Source of the DNA: Flavobacterium limicola
Lineage (GTDB): Bacteria; Bacteroidota; Bacteroidia; Flavobacteriales; Flavobacteriaceae
DNA length: 64,000 nt
NCBI RefSeq assembly: GCF_003634755.1
Contig: NZ_RBXA01000001.1
Span: 1,302,001 to 1,366,000 of the forward strand
Direction: 5' to 3'
Made by a program: the position numbers and the translations under genes. Under the pieces are notes generated by a model. It saw nothing but the letters and a program-made list of their open reading frames with translations, did no database searches and was not told the DNA's origin. Below are positions 50,567 through 59,585 of the stretch, piece after piece (within the stretch, counting starts at the first letter, position 1; each line of letters begins with the position of its first letter).

Positions 50567-52063
50567 TTATTTTAAAAATTCTAGAGCTATTTTGTTAGTT
50601 GTTAACGACTCGTTTTCTTTGGCTAAAGCATACGCACTTTCGTCAAAATCAGTGGTAATTTCTTTTTTTGCACCTATAGATACCAGATATTTCAAGATTG
50701 AATCATCTTTTGAAATCATAGCTGCTTTGTGCAAAGCGGTTAAGCCATCTTTGTTTTTGGCATTGATATCGATGTTTAAAGCAGCGATTTTTTTCAATAA
50801 AGCCAAATCGTTTTTAATTATGGCGAAATGATATAATGTATTTCCGTCTTTTTGAGGAGTCGCCAAGTTTAAACCTTTATCCTGAAGTAATTTTATTTTA
50901 GTCTCAAAAGGATCTTGAGTGGTTGTCTCTGGTCCGCGACCTGATGGTCTGTAGGATTGAATTAGGTAATATCCTAAATTGTTTCCTTCTTTGTCCAGTA
51001 CTTTTGCATCAGCTCCTTTGTTTAAAAGTACTGTTATAGCCTCAGGAGTTCCTGCTTTTACAGCCATTGTCAATGCCGATTCTCCTTTTAGATTTTGAAC
51101 ATTGTTGTTTTTTACTATTGGCAATAACAGTTCTAACACTGCAATATCTCTAGCTGAAGCTGCTGCCATTAATGCCGTATTTCCTTCATTATCTAATTTG
51201 TTTGCATCTACGTCTTTGGACAAAAAGTAATTGATAATTTCAGTTTGGTTGGCTTTGCTTGCTAATAAATGAAGCACCGTTTCACCCGATTTGCTCGTAG
51301 CAGTTGGTTTGATTTTTAAATCTTCAACTAAGTATTTGTAGGCTTCAAGAGGAGTCACATCTCTACGGGAACCTTGTGCTGCAAACAGCAGTGCATTGTC
51401 AGTATATTTTACTCCTTTTTCTAATAGGGATTTTAATAATGGTAGGTTGCCTGATTTTGCAGCGTAATTAAAAGCCGTATTGCCGTCACTATCAGTATCC
51501 TTAATTGACATTCCTTTGGTGGTCAAATAGGTAGTAAGTGCGAGGTTTTTGTCGGATGCGATCGCCATTAATAACAGGTTGACACCGTCTTTGTATTTTT
51601 TCTTAGGATCAGTTCCAGCTTTAAAAAAGGCATCATACAATGCGGTATTGCTTTGACCTCCAATAGCTGCAAAGGTTAGTGGAGTTTCTCCTTTGCTGTC
51701 TTCTAGATTAAGATCAGCACCTTTGCTAATAAGGTATTCTACAATTGCTACATTTCCTTTATTGGCGGCCCAGTGCAAATAAATACGATTGTCGTGTGTC
51801 AATTTGCTGACTTCATTCCCGGGTTGTTCCAGTAAGAATTGTATGGTTGCTGAAGGCGCATCATTATTAATTGCCATAACGGTTACATCAAAAGCATTTG
51901 GAGTTGATGCTGATGGGCTGTTACCTTTTGCTATTTCTGCTTTAACTGCATTTACATCTGGTGTTGTTTTCCAAAAAGATTGCTCCAAAAGTGTGTTTTT
52001 TTGCTGCGCACTAACAAATAAAGTAGCGACTAAGGCAAAAGAAATGAAAAGATTCTTTTTCAT
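50567..52063 (-). CDS. Exported ankyrin-repeat protein heading the ApbE/PepSY operon
   Basis: A 498-residue protein with a signal peptide (FISFALVATLFVSAQQ) and roughly eleven ankyrin-type units, such as DSKGETPLTFAAIGGQSNTA, DSDGNTAFNYAAKSGNLPLL, DNEGNTALMAAASARDIAVL and NKDGLTALHKAAMISKDDSI. Ankyrins mediate protein contacts; an exported one with redox genes downstream is unusual and may organise the complex. Its promoter shares the iron-box layout of the two siderophore receptors. The DUF2271 gene follows after 88 bases on the same strand. Confidence 0.88.
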   Translation of the reverse strand: MKKNLFISFALVATLFVSAQQKNTLLEQSFWKTTPDVNAVKAEIAKGNSPSASTPNAFDVTVMAINNDAPSATIQFLLEQPGNEVSKLTHDNRIYLHWAANKGNVAIVEYLISKGADLNLEDSKGETPLTFAAIGGQSNTALYDAFFKAGTDPKKKYKDGVNLLLMAIASDKNLALTTYLTTKGMSIKDTDSDGNTAFNYAAKSGNLPLLKSLLEKGVKYTDNALLFAAQGSRRDVTPLEAYKYLVEDLKIKPTATSKSGETVLHLLASKANQTEIINYFLSKDVDANKLDNEGNTALMAAASARDIAVLELLLPIVKNNNVQNLKGESALTMAVKAGTPEAITVLLNKGADAKVLDKEGNNLGYYLIQSYRPSGRGPETTTQDPFETKIKLLQDKGLNLATPQKDGNTLYHFAIIKNDLALLKKIAALNIDINAKNKDGLTALHKAAMISKDDSILKYLVSIGAKKEITTDFDESAYALAKENESLTTNKIALEFLK

Positions 52064-52116
52064 AAATTTTTTATCAAGGTTCTTATTAATAGAAGATGTG
52101 TGTTTGTTTAATCTGG

Positions 52117-52140
52117 TTATTTAGAATAAATAAAAATAAC
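52117..52140 (-). promoter_or_regulatory. Candidate iron box, ankyrin operon
   Basis: TTATTTAGAATAAATAAAAA followed by TAAC on the plus strand lies between the -7 element and the ATG, in the same position as the receptor boxes. A weaker second box (ATTATAATAGACTCAATTAT) lies upstream at about 52170. Confidence 0.55.
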
Positions 52141-52141
52141 G

Positions 52142-52172
52142 CAAATGTAAAAATAAATAGTATAATTCCAAT
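52142..52172 (-). promoter_or_regulatory. Promoter of the ankyrin-DUF2271-PepSY-apbE operon
   Basis: On the minus strand ATTG (52169-52172), 19 bases, then TACATTTG (52142-52149), a full match to TAnnTTTG. Confidence 0.7.
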
Positions 52173-52328
52173 TATAATAGACTCAATTATATGGAAATAT
52201 TTAATGTATTATAATGTTTGTCTGCCTTTCTTTCGATGATTTGAAAAGGTATCTTTTAGTTCCCACTATTTTAGATGCCAAATTGATGGAAAGGTTTAAA
52301 GCAGAAACTTGAAATTATTTAATTGGAT

Positions 52329-53477
52329 TTAATTCAAAACAGCTGCTGTGTTTTTCTTTTTTCTGTTTCGTCCCCACCAAATGTAGCATCCGGATATTGG
52401 CAGACTTGCAATGAGTAAACTGCACAGAAAGGCGAATATTTTTCCAGGCAAACCTAATATGGCTCCAGTGTGAATGTCATAATTCATTTTCATGAGGTTA
52501 TCGGCAACTTTATCCGCTGTTTTTCTGCCCCAAAGATGGGAAACAGTTATTTCTTTTAAACTGTATTGATCAAAATAGCGATAATCAATTTTCCAATACG
52601 TTCCTTCATCCATATTAGCATTGGCGGCTATCGGTGATAGATTTGTTTCTGGCGGGTGAATTTCAATGGATTCTGCCAATGGATATTCTTTTTGCATTTG
52701 AAACCAAATAGCATCTAATGGTTTTACGATTGTAGTTGCAGTTTTTTGGTTTTTTTTCGAAAGAGGCTCTTCATAGATTAGCGATTTTTCGCCACCGGAA
52801 ACTTTATAATACGAATACGCAAACCATTCAAATCCCCATACTAATCCAGTAATGGCGAAAATGATTCCGATTATAAGCATATAAAAACCAGTAATGTTAT
52901 GTAAATCGTAATTTTTTCTTTTCCATTTTGTGCCTTTTTTCCATTTGAACGAAAAGCGTTGTTTTGCTGCATTTTTATTTTTTGGATACCAAAGAATTAA
53001 TCCGGACACTAACAATACCAGAAAAATTAAAGTAGCCACGGAAACTACGACTTGACCAATTTCATGAGGCAGCCATAAGTTGAAATGTCCGTCGAGTATA
53101 AAAGTAAAGAATCCTTCCTCGTGGTTTACTGTTTTTAAAACTTTTCCTGTATATGGATTTATAAAAGCGGTATAATAATAGGAGGGTTCATATTGATAAA
53201 ATTCAGCTTCTACAGCATTATTTTTTTCGTTGTACTTTATCGCGTGAAGCAGTTTATTTGGAAGTTCTTTTTTAGCAATTCCAACTAATTTTGATGGAGG
53301 CAAAAAGTTCACATTCTGTTCTTTTACAAAACGATATTCTTCAGTAATGTTTTGTATTTCTTCTTGAAAAGCATACAAACAACCCGTAATGGCGATTATA
53401 AAAACTATAATGCCCGATGATAAACCCAACCATAGGTGTATTTTTCCTATCAGTTTTTTGAAATTATTATTTTTCAT
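52329..53477 (-). CDS. PepSY-associated transmembrane protein (putative siderophore-iron reductase)
   Basis: A 382-residue inner-membrane protein with four helices and two PepSY regions. Markers are FKKLIGKIHLWLGLSSGIIV, DGHFNLWLPHEIGQVVVSVA, YDLHNITGFYMLIIGIIFAI and MNYDIHTGAILGLPGKIFAF, each with a conserved histidine probably binding haem. Homologues sit beside siderophore receptors and are thought to reduce ferric iron or pass electrons across the membrane. It lies 59 bases after the receptor gene at 53537, with a small hairpin between, so they are likely one operon. It has no flavodoxin domain. Confidence 0.9.
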   Translation of the reverse strand: MKNNNFKKLIGKIHLWLGLSSGIIVFIIAITGCLYAFQEEIQNITEEYRFVKEQNVNFLPPSKLVGIAKKELPNKLLHAIKYNEKNNAVEAEFYQYEPSYYYTAFINPYTGKVLKTVNHEEGFFTFILDGHFNLWLPHEIGQVVVSVATLIFLVLLVSGLILWYPKNKNAAKQRFSFKWKKGTKWKRKNYDLHNITGFYMLIIGIIFAITGLVWGFEWFAYSYYKVSGGEKSLIYEEPLSKKNQKTATTIVKPLDAIWFQMQKEYPLAESIEIHPPETNLSPIAANANMDEGTYWKIDYRYFDQYSLKEITVSHLWGRKTADKVADNLMKMNYDIHTGAILGLPGKIFAFLCSLLIASLPISGCYIWWGRNRKKKNTAAVLN

Positions 53478-53487
53478 AAAAAAGGAT

Positions 53488-53515
53488 TAAACTCCCCAAC
53501 GAAATGAGGAGTTTA
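53488..53515 (-). other. Intercistronic hairpin between the receptor and PepSY genes
   Basis: TAAACTCC/GGAGTTTA forms an 8-bp stem with a 12-base loop and no T tract. It may act as an RNA-processing or stability element. Confidence 0.5.
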
Positions 53516-53536
53516 GTGAAACAAAACTAACTAACT

Positions 53537-55909
53537 CTAAAATTTATATCCAACAGATAAGCGCATGTTGGTTCCGGCTTCTGTTTGCCAGTAATACATA
53601 TCGCTATAGCTATAATATCCTCCAGAATACAAGTATTTATTCAAGATATTATTGACAACAAGATTAACTGATACTTTGTTTTTTTGGTAAGAAACACCTC
53701 CATCCAGTCGGAAATAATCGGGTAACATTCCTATATTATCAGGTGAAATAAACCAAGGTGCTCTCTTTACTTGATATTGGTATCCTAATGAAAACCCAAC
53801 TCCGTTTAGCGTTCCTCTGTCTACTTTATAATTCAACCAAGCATTTTGAATGTGTTTGGTTGTACCTGCAACTTGAGTTCCCACAAGAGATTCATCTGTA
53901 TCTTTGGTTGTTTTTCCTTCTGTAAATGCATAATTTACAATAAGATCAAGGTTTTTGAAAATTTCTCCTCTAAGGTCAACCTCAAATCCTTTTGTTTTTT
54001 GTTGCCCGCTTTCTCTACTGAATTGATATGTAGAATTAGAATGTTCAGGATCTAATGTTAGTACATTGTTTTTGGTGATTTGATAAACAGAAACAACTGA
54101 ATTCCATTTTCCGTTCAACCAGTCTCTTTTCAAACCTAATTCTATGTTTCCGCCTGTTTGGGGATTAAAAGATTTGCCTTGCCAGTCCGTACCGTAGTTC
54201 TCATTGAAAGATTGGTCATTTACAAAATAAGCAGCCGTGTTTTTATCAATAGAATAACTCAATCCTACTCTTGGTGTAAATTTGTTGTTTTTTGTACCTC
54301 CCGAGTAATAGTCATAGGTTTTAAGCTGGGTATATCTTCCTGCTAATGTCACTCTCAGTTTGTTATCAAAGAAGCCCATTTCGTCCTGAATATATAGTGC
54401 TTTGTAACTGTTTTGGTATTTAACTCCTCTATCTTCCAGACTTTTGCTTCTGTCAAAAGTAGGAGAAGCAACAAGCGTTCCGTGTACGGGATTGTATATG
54501 TCTAAATCAGGCATAGTAAAGGATTGCGACCAGTCATGAAAAAATGTTTTATCACTTAAATCCAATCCGGATAATATTTTATGAGTTACAGATCCTGTTT
54601 TAGCTTCACCATTTACAAAAGCTTGTCCAACATATATTTTTCCTAAAATGTCCCAATTGCCACCAGCACGTTTCAGAATCGCATCATTAGTAGGATCAAA
54701 GCCACTTGGCCATAAAGACATTCCTTCTTGTTGGTAATTAAGATAAGATGTTTGAGCTGTTAATTTCCAATTATCACTTATTTTATGATCTAAAATGGCA
54801 AGAATATTTCTTTCTGTCATTTTTGTAGGATCTAAATTTGATTCTGAAGTAGTAAAGTTTCTAGGCAAATCAGCGTATCCTCTTTTAGAATAGGCATAGT
54901 TACTCCCAATAGCATTTACTTTAGAAAATTGTTGCGTGTATTCCAATGTGATAGCAGTTTTATCAGTTACTAAATACTTTAAAACAGGTGCAAAAGTATA
55001 GCGGTCATTGAAGTCAAAATCACGGTAACTTTGTTTCTTTTCGCCCATTACATTGATACGATACAATAATTTCCCGTTTTTGCTCAACTTTCCGTCAAAA
55101 TCTAATGTTCCTCTATACATATCAAAACTGCCCAGCGTTAGGCTCGCTTCTCCTTTAGTACGTCCGCTTGGTTTTTTGGTAACTACATTATAAAAACCGC
55201 TTGGGTTACCATTTGCCAGCATGAATCCTGCTGGACCTTTTACAAATTCGATACGTTCTACCATACTCATATCCTCCGTAAGTGGTCCCCAAGTTGAACT
55301 TACATTCATTCCGTTTCTAAAAGCGGCCACTTGACTGCCTCTCATAGTAATATTGGCATAATTATCCCAATGTTCCACTCTTGTCGCGCCGCTCACATTA
55401 CGAGTTACTCCTTCTAGCATGTCAAAAATTTGTTGGTCTTGGATAAGTTTTCCCGTTATGACCTGAATATTTTGAGGAATTTCAATAATTGGTGATTGTA
55501 ATCGTAAAGTAGATGAAACACGATTCGTTTTGAAAGCACTTTTGTTACTTAAAACCACCACTTGGTTGAGTTCATTATTCGATAAAGTAAGTTGTAATGC
55601 TGCAACAGTAACTTCTCCAGTGGTAACTTTCACTTCTTGCTCCAGGTCATTATACCCAACTAAAGTAACTTTTAGGATATGAACCCCTTCGGGTATGTTT
55701 TTTAGTGTAAAATTTCCATTGTTATCCGCAATAGTGTTTTTGTTCGCTCCTTTTATAGAAACCGAAACGCCTTCGGCAGGTTGGTTATCGCTTGTCAAAA
55801 TGGAACCTTTTATGCTACCGGAGTTTTGGGCAAAAGCAGTGGTTATAGAAACGAGCAATAAACATGTAAGAAGAATAAATTGAGGTATTCGTTGTTTCAA
55901 ATATTTCAT
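53537..55909 (-). CDS. TonB-dependent siderophore receptor with N-terminal CarboxypepD_reg-like domain
   Basis: A 790-residue outer-membrane receptor. A signal peptide ends near ITTAFAQ; residues ~30-110 form the carboxypeptidase-regulatory-like domain (GSIKGSILTSDNQPAEGVSV) common in Bacteroidetes; the plug (SPIIEIPQNIQVITGKLIQD to ERIEFVKGPAGFMLANGNPS) is followed by the barrel ending LSVGYKF. The plug features match the ferric-siderophore group. It has its own promoter with two iron-type boxes and is probably co-transcribed with the PepSY gene at 52329. Confidence 0.93.
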   Translation of the reverse strand: MKYLKQRIPQFILLTCLLLVSITTAFAQNSGSIKGSILTSDNQPAEGVSVSIKGANKNTIADNNGNFTLKNIPEGVHILKVTLVGYNDLEQEVKVTTGEVTVAALQLTLSNNELNQVVVLSNKSAFKTNRVSSTLRLQSPIIEIPQNIQVITGKLIQDQQIFDMLEGVTRNVSGATRVEHWDNYANITMRGSQVAAFRNGMNVSSTWGPLTEDMSMVERIEFVKGPAGFMLANGNPSGFYNVVTKKPSGRTKGEASLTLGSFDMYRGTLDFDGKLSKNGKLLYRINVMGEKKQSYRDFDFNDRYTFAPVLKYLVTDKTAITLEYTQQFSKVNAIGSNYAYSKRGYADLPRNFTTSESNLDPTKMTERNILAILDHKISDNWKLTAQTSYLNYQQEGMSLWPSGFDPTNDAILKRAGGNWDILGKIYVGQAFVNGEAKTGSVTHKILSGLDLSDKTFFHDWSQSFTMPDLDIYNPVHGTLVASPTFDRSKSLEDRGVKYQNSYKALYIQDEMGFFDNKLRVTLAGRYTQLKTYDYYSGGTKNNKFTPRVGLSYSIDKNTAAYFVNDQSFNENYGTDWQGKSFNPQTGGNIELGLKRDWLNGKWNSVVSVYQITKNNVLTLDPEHSNSTYQFSRESGQQKTKGFEVDLRGEIFKNLDLIVNYAFTEGKTTKDTDESLVGTQVAGTTKHIQNAWLNYKVDRGTLNGVGFSLGYQYQVKRAPWFISPDNIGMLPDYFRLDGGVSYQKNKVSVNLVVNNILNKYLYSGGYYSYSDMYYWQTEAGTNMRLSVGYKF

Positions 55910-55934
55910 AATTAAAAATTAAATTAGTTTAAAT

Positions 55935-55958
55935 TTATTTAGAATGAATAAGAATAAA
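55935..55958 (-). promoter_or_regulatory. Candidate iron box, receptor 53537 (proximal)
   Basis: TTATTTAGAATGAATAAGAA followed by TAAA on the plus strand lies between the -7 element and the start codon. Confidence 0.55.
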
Positions 55959-55959
55959 G

Positions 55960-55990
55960 CAAAAGTAAATTTTAATTTTTATTTAACAAG
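55960..55990 (-). promoter_or_regulatory. Promoter of the TonB receptor 53537
   Basis: On the minus strand CTTG (55987-55990), 19 bases, then TACTTTTG (55960-55967), fitting TTG-N19-TAnnTTTG. Confidence 0.7.
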
Positions 55991-55992
55991 TA

Positions 55993-56016
55993 TTATTTAG
56001 ACTAATTAATAATAAT
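55993..56016 (-). promoter_or_regulatory. Candidate iron box, receptor 53537 (distal)
   Basis: TTATTTAGACTAATTAATAA followed by TAAT lies directly upstream of the -33 element, mirroring the distal box at 46203. Confidence 0.5.
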
Positions 56017-56050
56017 TTTTTAATTTGATGATTTACAATATTTTGGGCAT

Positions 56051-56083
56051 AAAAAAACCTTACTTTTCAAGAGCAAGGTTTTG
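56051..56083 (-). terminator. Terminator after the DUF6265-like lipoprotein gene
   Basis: AAAACCTT/AAGGTTTT arms extended by CT/AG past one mismatch, ending in T residues on the minus strand, about 25 bases past the stop. Confidence 0.75.
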
Positions 56084-56107
56084 ATTTGAGTATAAAATAT
56101 TAAAGTT

Positions 56108-56587
56108 TTATTTGATTTTTTTCATCGAAAACTGTTCGGAACTTGGTTTTCCTTGTTGGATCCCCGAAATTTTTGCCACTAAACTGTCAGGAGTAATTTG
56201 GGTATAACTTATTTTTTGAGGATAATCGTGTTTTGGATTTTCAAAAACCATTTGCTTTTCTGTTCCAGTTGTCAACTTGAAAGCAACGGGTTTGTCATCA
56301 TTCTGTCCTTCTACAGTTGCAGTATAGGTTAACATTTCCCCTTTTTGTTGCAAAGTGATGGATTCAAAATGCAAAGTGTCTTTCTCCTTAACGAAATAAG
56401 ATTGCGCTTGAAAGGTGCTGTCGTTTACTTTTTTCCAATATTCGGTCAGAGTACCATCAACGGCTTTGTTTTCCCAATTTCCCAAAAGCCAATTGGCAGC
56501 CTTGATTTTTTCTTTTTCATTTGCATCAGAATCTTTACAAGAAACCATCGCAAGCAAAAGCAGTATAAAGGTCATTTTTTGAAACAT
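56108..56587 (-). CDS. Small lipoprotein, DUF6265-like
   Basis: A 159-residue protein with a lipoprotein signal (MTFILLLLAMVSC, lipidated Cys17). The mature part, LLGNWENKAVDGTLTEYWKK and then FVKEKDTLHFESITLQQKGE, resembles a calycin-like small barrel seen in DUF6265 proteins. These have no established function; a ligand-binding role is only a guess. It is flanked by its own terminator and by an inverted repeat beyond its start, and seems to stand alone. Confidence 0.75.
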   Translation of the reverse strand: MFQKMTFILLLLAMVSCKDSDANEKEKIKAANWLLGNWENKAVDGTLTEYWKKVNDSTFQAQSYFVKEKDTLHFESITLQQKGEMLTYTATVEGQNDDKPVAFKLTTGTEKQMVFENPKHDYPQKISYTQITPDSLVAKISGIQQGKPSSEQFSMKKIK

Positions 56588-56737
56588 AAGCTTAGATTTT
56601 ATGGGTTATTTATATGCAGCTAAATTATGAAAAAATAGAATAGTGTTCTTTTTTTAGTTTTTAAAATTCAAAAAAAGACTAGACTTTTGAATACTTTTTC
56701 AAACAAATAATTAAAATGCAACCGTTGAAAAAACTTA

Positions 56738-56809
56738 ACCATATAAGTCATATAAGAAAAAAACACTTTTTAAAGCTAACTTAAATGATTCTTATATGAC
56801 TTATATGGT
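56738..56809. repeat. Inverted-repeat element of the CATATAAGTCATATAAG family, copy 3
   Basis: ACCATATAAGTCATATAAG (from 56738) and CTTATATGACTTATATGGT (56791-56809) are perfect 19-bp reverse complements with about 34 bases between. It lies seven bases past the topoisomerase stop. Confidence 0.9.
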
Positions 56810-56815
56810 GAAAAA

Positions 56816-59107
56816 TTAAACACTGGATTTCAAAATAGTATAAACCAATTCCTTCGTAGGTTTTTGATCTTTTAGTTTCAATCTGACCGTATCAAAAGTC
56901 ACTTTAAAATCACAACCCAATTTATATTGACTGCAACCATAAGCCGTTTTTCCTTTTAGCATGGTTCCTTTCCGGCATTTCGGACAGGCTAATTCATCAG
57001 GTACGGCTTTCGTCAAAGTTTTCTTAGGTTCTAATTTGAGTTGGAAATTTTCGTCAAAGCGAAGTAAACCTTCCACAACACCAGCATCCGTTTTAAAATC
57101 TTTTAAGTTTACGGTAGAGCCTTTTTGAAGCAATCGCAAGTATTGATTCTCGGATATTTTTTTTTCTGCAAAAGTGTATGGCAATAAAAACGTGCAACCC
57201 GCTTTATAATTGGAACAGCCAAACGAAGATTTCCCTTTTATTAGTGTTCCTTTTTTACATTTCGGACAGGCTTCCGCCAAAATTCCGGCTGCTTTCTTTT
57301 TCTCGACTTTTGCCACTTCTTTTTGAACACTTCCTGCATGCGAAATATTGGCGCGTCTGGTTTCACTGCGGACTTCGTACACCAAAGTTTCGACCATGTT
57401 TTTCATGTTCTTAATAAATGAACCCGCGGTAAACGTTCCTTTTTCAATATCTTTCAGTTGCTTTTCCCAAGAACCGGTCAGTTCAGCCGACTTCACCAAA
57501 TCATTTTGAATCGTATCAATCAGTTGAATTCCAGTTGGTGTTGGTAAAACCTGTTTTTTATTTCTTACAATGTATTGGCGTCTAAAAAGTGTTTCAATAA
57601 TATTGGCTCGCGTTGACGGGCGGCCAATACCGTTTTCTTTCATCAATTCGCGTAAATCTTCATCATCCACTTGCTTTCCCGCGGTTTCCATGGCGCGCAA
57701 TAAAGTCGCTTCGGTAAATTGATTCGGTGGTTTGGTTTCCTTTTCTAAAAACGAAGGTTGATGTGGCCCTTTTTCGCCTACAACAAAACTCGGCAAGATA
57801 TCGGCTTCTTTTTCTTTGGCGTTTGGGTCTTCAAACACTACACGAAATCCCTTTTTCAAGATTTCTTTTCCGGTTGTTTTGAATAAAACATCGGCTGCTT
57901 TCCCAACTACAGTAGTATTAGCGACTAAACAATCGTCATAAAACACAGCAATAAATCGCTTGGTAATAATATCATACACTTGCTGCTGATTATATTGTAA
58001 GTTGGTTTGAATCCCCGTTGGAATAATCGCGTGGTGATCCGTTACTTTTTTATCATTGAAAACTTTGGGTGATTTTTTTATCTTTTTTTCTAAAAGCGGC
58101 TGCGTCAACGCAGCATAATTCGTCAAGTTTTTCAGGATCCCCGGCACTTTCGGGTAAATATCATTGGGTAAAAACGTGGTGTCAACTCTCGGGTAGGTGA
58201 CTACTTTTTGTTCGTACAAAGTCTGTACAATTTTAAGCGTTTCGTCTGCCGTAAAGCCAAATTTCGTGTTGCAATATACCTGTAAACCTGTTAAATCGAA
58301 TAGTTTTGGTGCAAACTCATTACCATTCTTTTTTTCGACAGAAACAATTTCGAACTCACTTTCCTTTACTTTATTGGAGAGCAATTCGCCATCTTCTTTC
58401 TTCAAGAAACGTCCTTCTTCATAGCTGAAAAGCGTTTCTCGATACAAGGTTTGTAATTCCCAATACGGTTGCGGTTTGAAGTTTTCAATTTCCTTAAAAC
58501 GGTCCACGACCATTGCCAGCGTTGGGGTTTGCACCCTTCCAATAGACAATACTTGCTTATAGCCGCCATGTTTTACGGTGTATAAACGCGTGGCATTCAT
58601 GCCGAGTAACCAGTCGCCAATGGCTCTGGAAAATCCGGCGTAATATAAATTATCGTAGTTGGCCGATGGTTTCAAGTTCTGGAATCCCTCTTTGATGGCT
58701 TCGGTGGTTAGGGATGAAATCCACAAGCGCTGTACCTCGCCTTTGTATTTGGCTTCGTTCATCACCCAGCGCTGAATGAGTTCTCCTTCTTGCCCGGCAT
58801 CCCCGCAGTTTATTACTAATTCGGCTTTGTCGAACAAACTTTTTATGATTCTGAATTGCTTTTGAATCCCTGAATTCTCCACCACCTTCGTCTCGAATTT
58901 GTCGGGGAGCATGGGCAGGTTGTTGAGGTCCCAACTTTTCCAGTGTGGTTTGTAATCGTTCGGTTCTTTTAAGGTACATAAATGCCCAAAAGTGTACGTT
59001 ACCTGATACCCATTACCTTCAAAATAGCCATCGTGCTTGGTATTGGCTCCCAAAACGGATGCGATTTCACGGGCTACACTTGGTTTCTCGGCAATACAGA
59101 CCTTCAT
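56816..59107 (-). CDS. topB: DNA topoisomerase III (type IA)
   Basis: A 763-residue type IA topoisomerase that relaxes and decatenates DNA through single-strand passage. The TOPRIM domain begins MKVCIAEKPSVAREIASVLG, with INCGDAGQEGELIQRWVM carrying the acidic residues. The catalytic tyrosine is in VVTYPRVDTTFL near residue 315. NGIGRPSTRANIIETLF and two C-terminal zinc-ribbon-like repeats (CPKCKKGTLIKGKSSFGC and CPKCRKGTMLKGKTAYGC) complete it. Upstream lies the minisatellite region; downstream a hairpin repeat directly follows the stop. Confidence 0.95.
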   Translation of the reverse strand: MKVCIAEKPSVAREIASVLGANTKHDGYFEGNGYQVTYTFGHLCTLKEPNDYKPHWKSWDLNNLPMLPDKFETKVVENSGIQKQFRIIKSLFDKAELVINCGDAGQEGELIQRWVMNEAKYKGEVQRLWISSLTTEAIKEGFQNLKPSANYDNLYYAGFSRAIGDWLLGMNATRLYTVKHGGYKQVLSIGRVQTPTLAMVVDRFKEIENFKPQPYWELQTLYRETLFSYEEGRFLKKEDGELLSNKVKESEFEIVSVEKKNGNEFAPKLFDLTGLQVYCNTKFGFTADETLKIVQTLYEQKVVTYPRVDTTFLPNDIYPKVPGILKNLTNYAALTQPLLEKKIKKSPKVFNDKKVTDHHAIIPTGIQTNLQYNQQQVYDIITKRFIAVFYDDCLVANTTVVGKAADVLFKTTGKEILKKGFRVVFEDPNAKEKEADILPSFVVGEKGPHQPSFLEKETKPPNQFTEATLLRAMETAGKQVDDEDLRELMKENGIGRPSTRANIIETLFRRQYIVRNKKQVLPTPTGIQLIDTIQNDLVKSAELTGSWEKQLKDIEKGTFTAGSFIKNMKNMVETLVYEVRSETRRANISHAGSVQKEVAKVEKKKAAGILAEACPKCKKGTLIKGKSSFGCSNYKAGCTFLLPYTFAEKKISENQYLRLLQKGSTVNLKDFKTDAGVVEGLLRFDENFQLKLEPKKTLTKAVPDELACPKCRKGTMLKGKTAYGCSQYKLGCDFKVTFDTVRLKLKDQKPTKELVYTILKSSV

Positions 59108-59229
59108 TTTTACTACTTATTTTGAGGGCGCAAATTAGGAATTTAGATGTTGCTATTATAAAGAAATCTGCAGGAGTTATGAACGGGTATAAATAGTGGA
59201 GGAAGCATTAGGAGGAATGAAGCACTGTT

Positions 59230-59482
59230 TATCGATGCTTTGTTCATACACTTTCCATACATTATCCATGCTTTATCCATACACTATCTATACACTATCT
59301 ATACACTATCCATGCTTTATCTATACACTATCTATACACTATCTATACACTATCTATACACTATCTATACACTATCTATACAATATCTATACACTATTCA
59401 TGCTTTATCCATACACTATCTATACACTATCTATACACTATTCATGCTTTATCTATACACTTTCTATACACTATCTATGCTT
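59230..59482. repeat. 11-bp minisatellite, 23 units, no indels
   Basis: Twenty-three consecutive units of exactly 11 bases run without a register slip. The main unit is TATCTATACAC (with TATCCATACAC variants). A second unit type ending ATGCTT (TATCCATGCTT, TATTCATGCTT, TATCTATGCTT) occurs at units 1, 4, 8, 16, 20 and 23. A degenerate 24th unit follows (TATCAAACATT). All three forward frames are open through it, so encoded peptides are not evidence of a gene. Confidence 0.95.
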
Positions 59483-59585
59483 TATCAAACATTAAATAAC
59501 TTTCGTAAAACAAAATAGTAACAACAAAAAAGTTGTACCAATACAAGATTGCGGAAGCCTTAAAAATAAACGAACATAAATTACA

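Noticed and set aside
58650..58979. A 109-codon minus-strand frame inside topB
   Set aside because: It is a frame-shifted shadow of the topoisomerase coding sequence, whose motifs are intact in the other frame.
59196..59518. Two overlapping plus-strand open frames of 92-99 codons through the minisatellite
   Set aside because: An 11-bp unit without stops opens all three forward frames; the peptides are translations of the repeat (YTIYTLSIHYL) and have no independent support.
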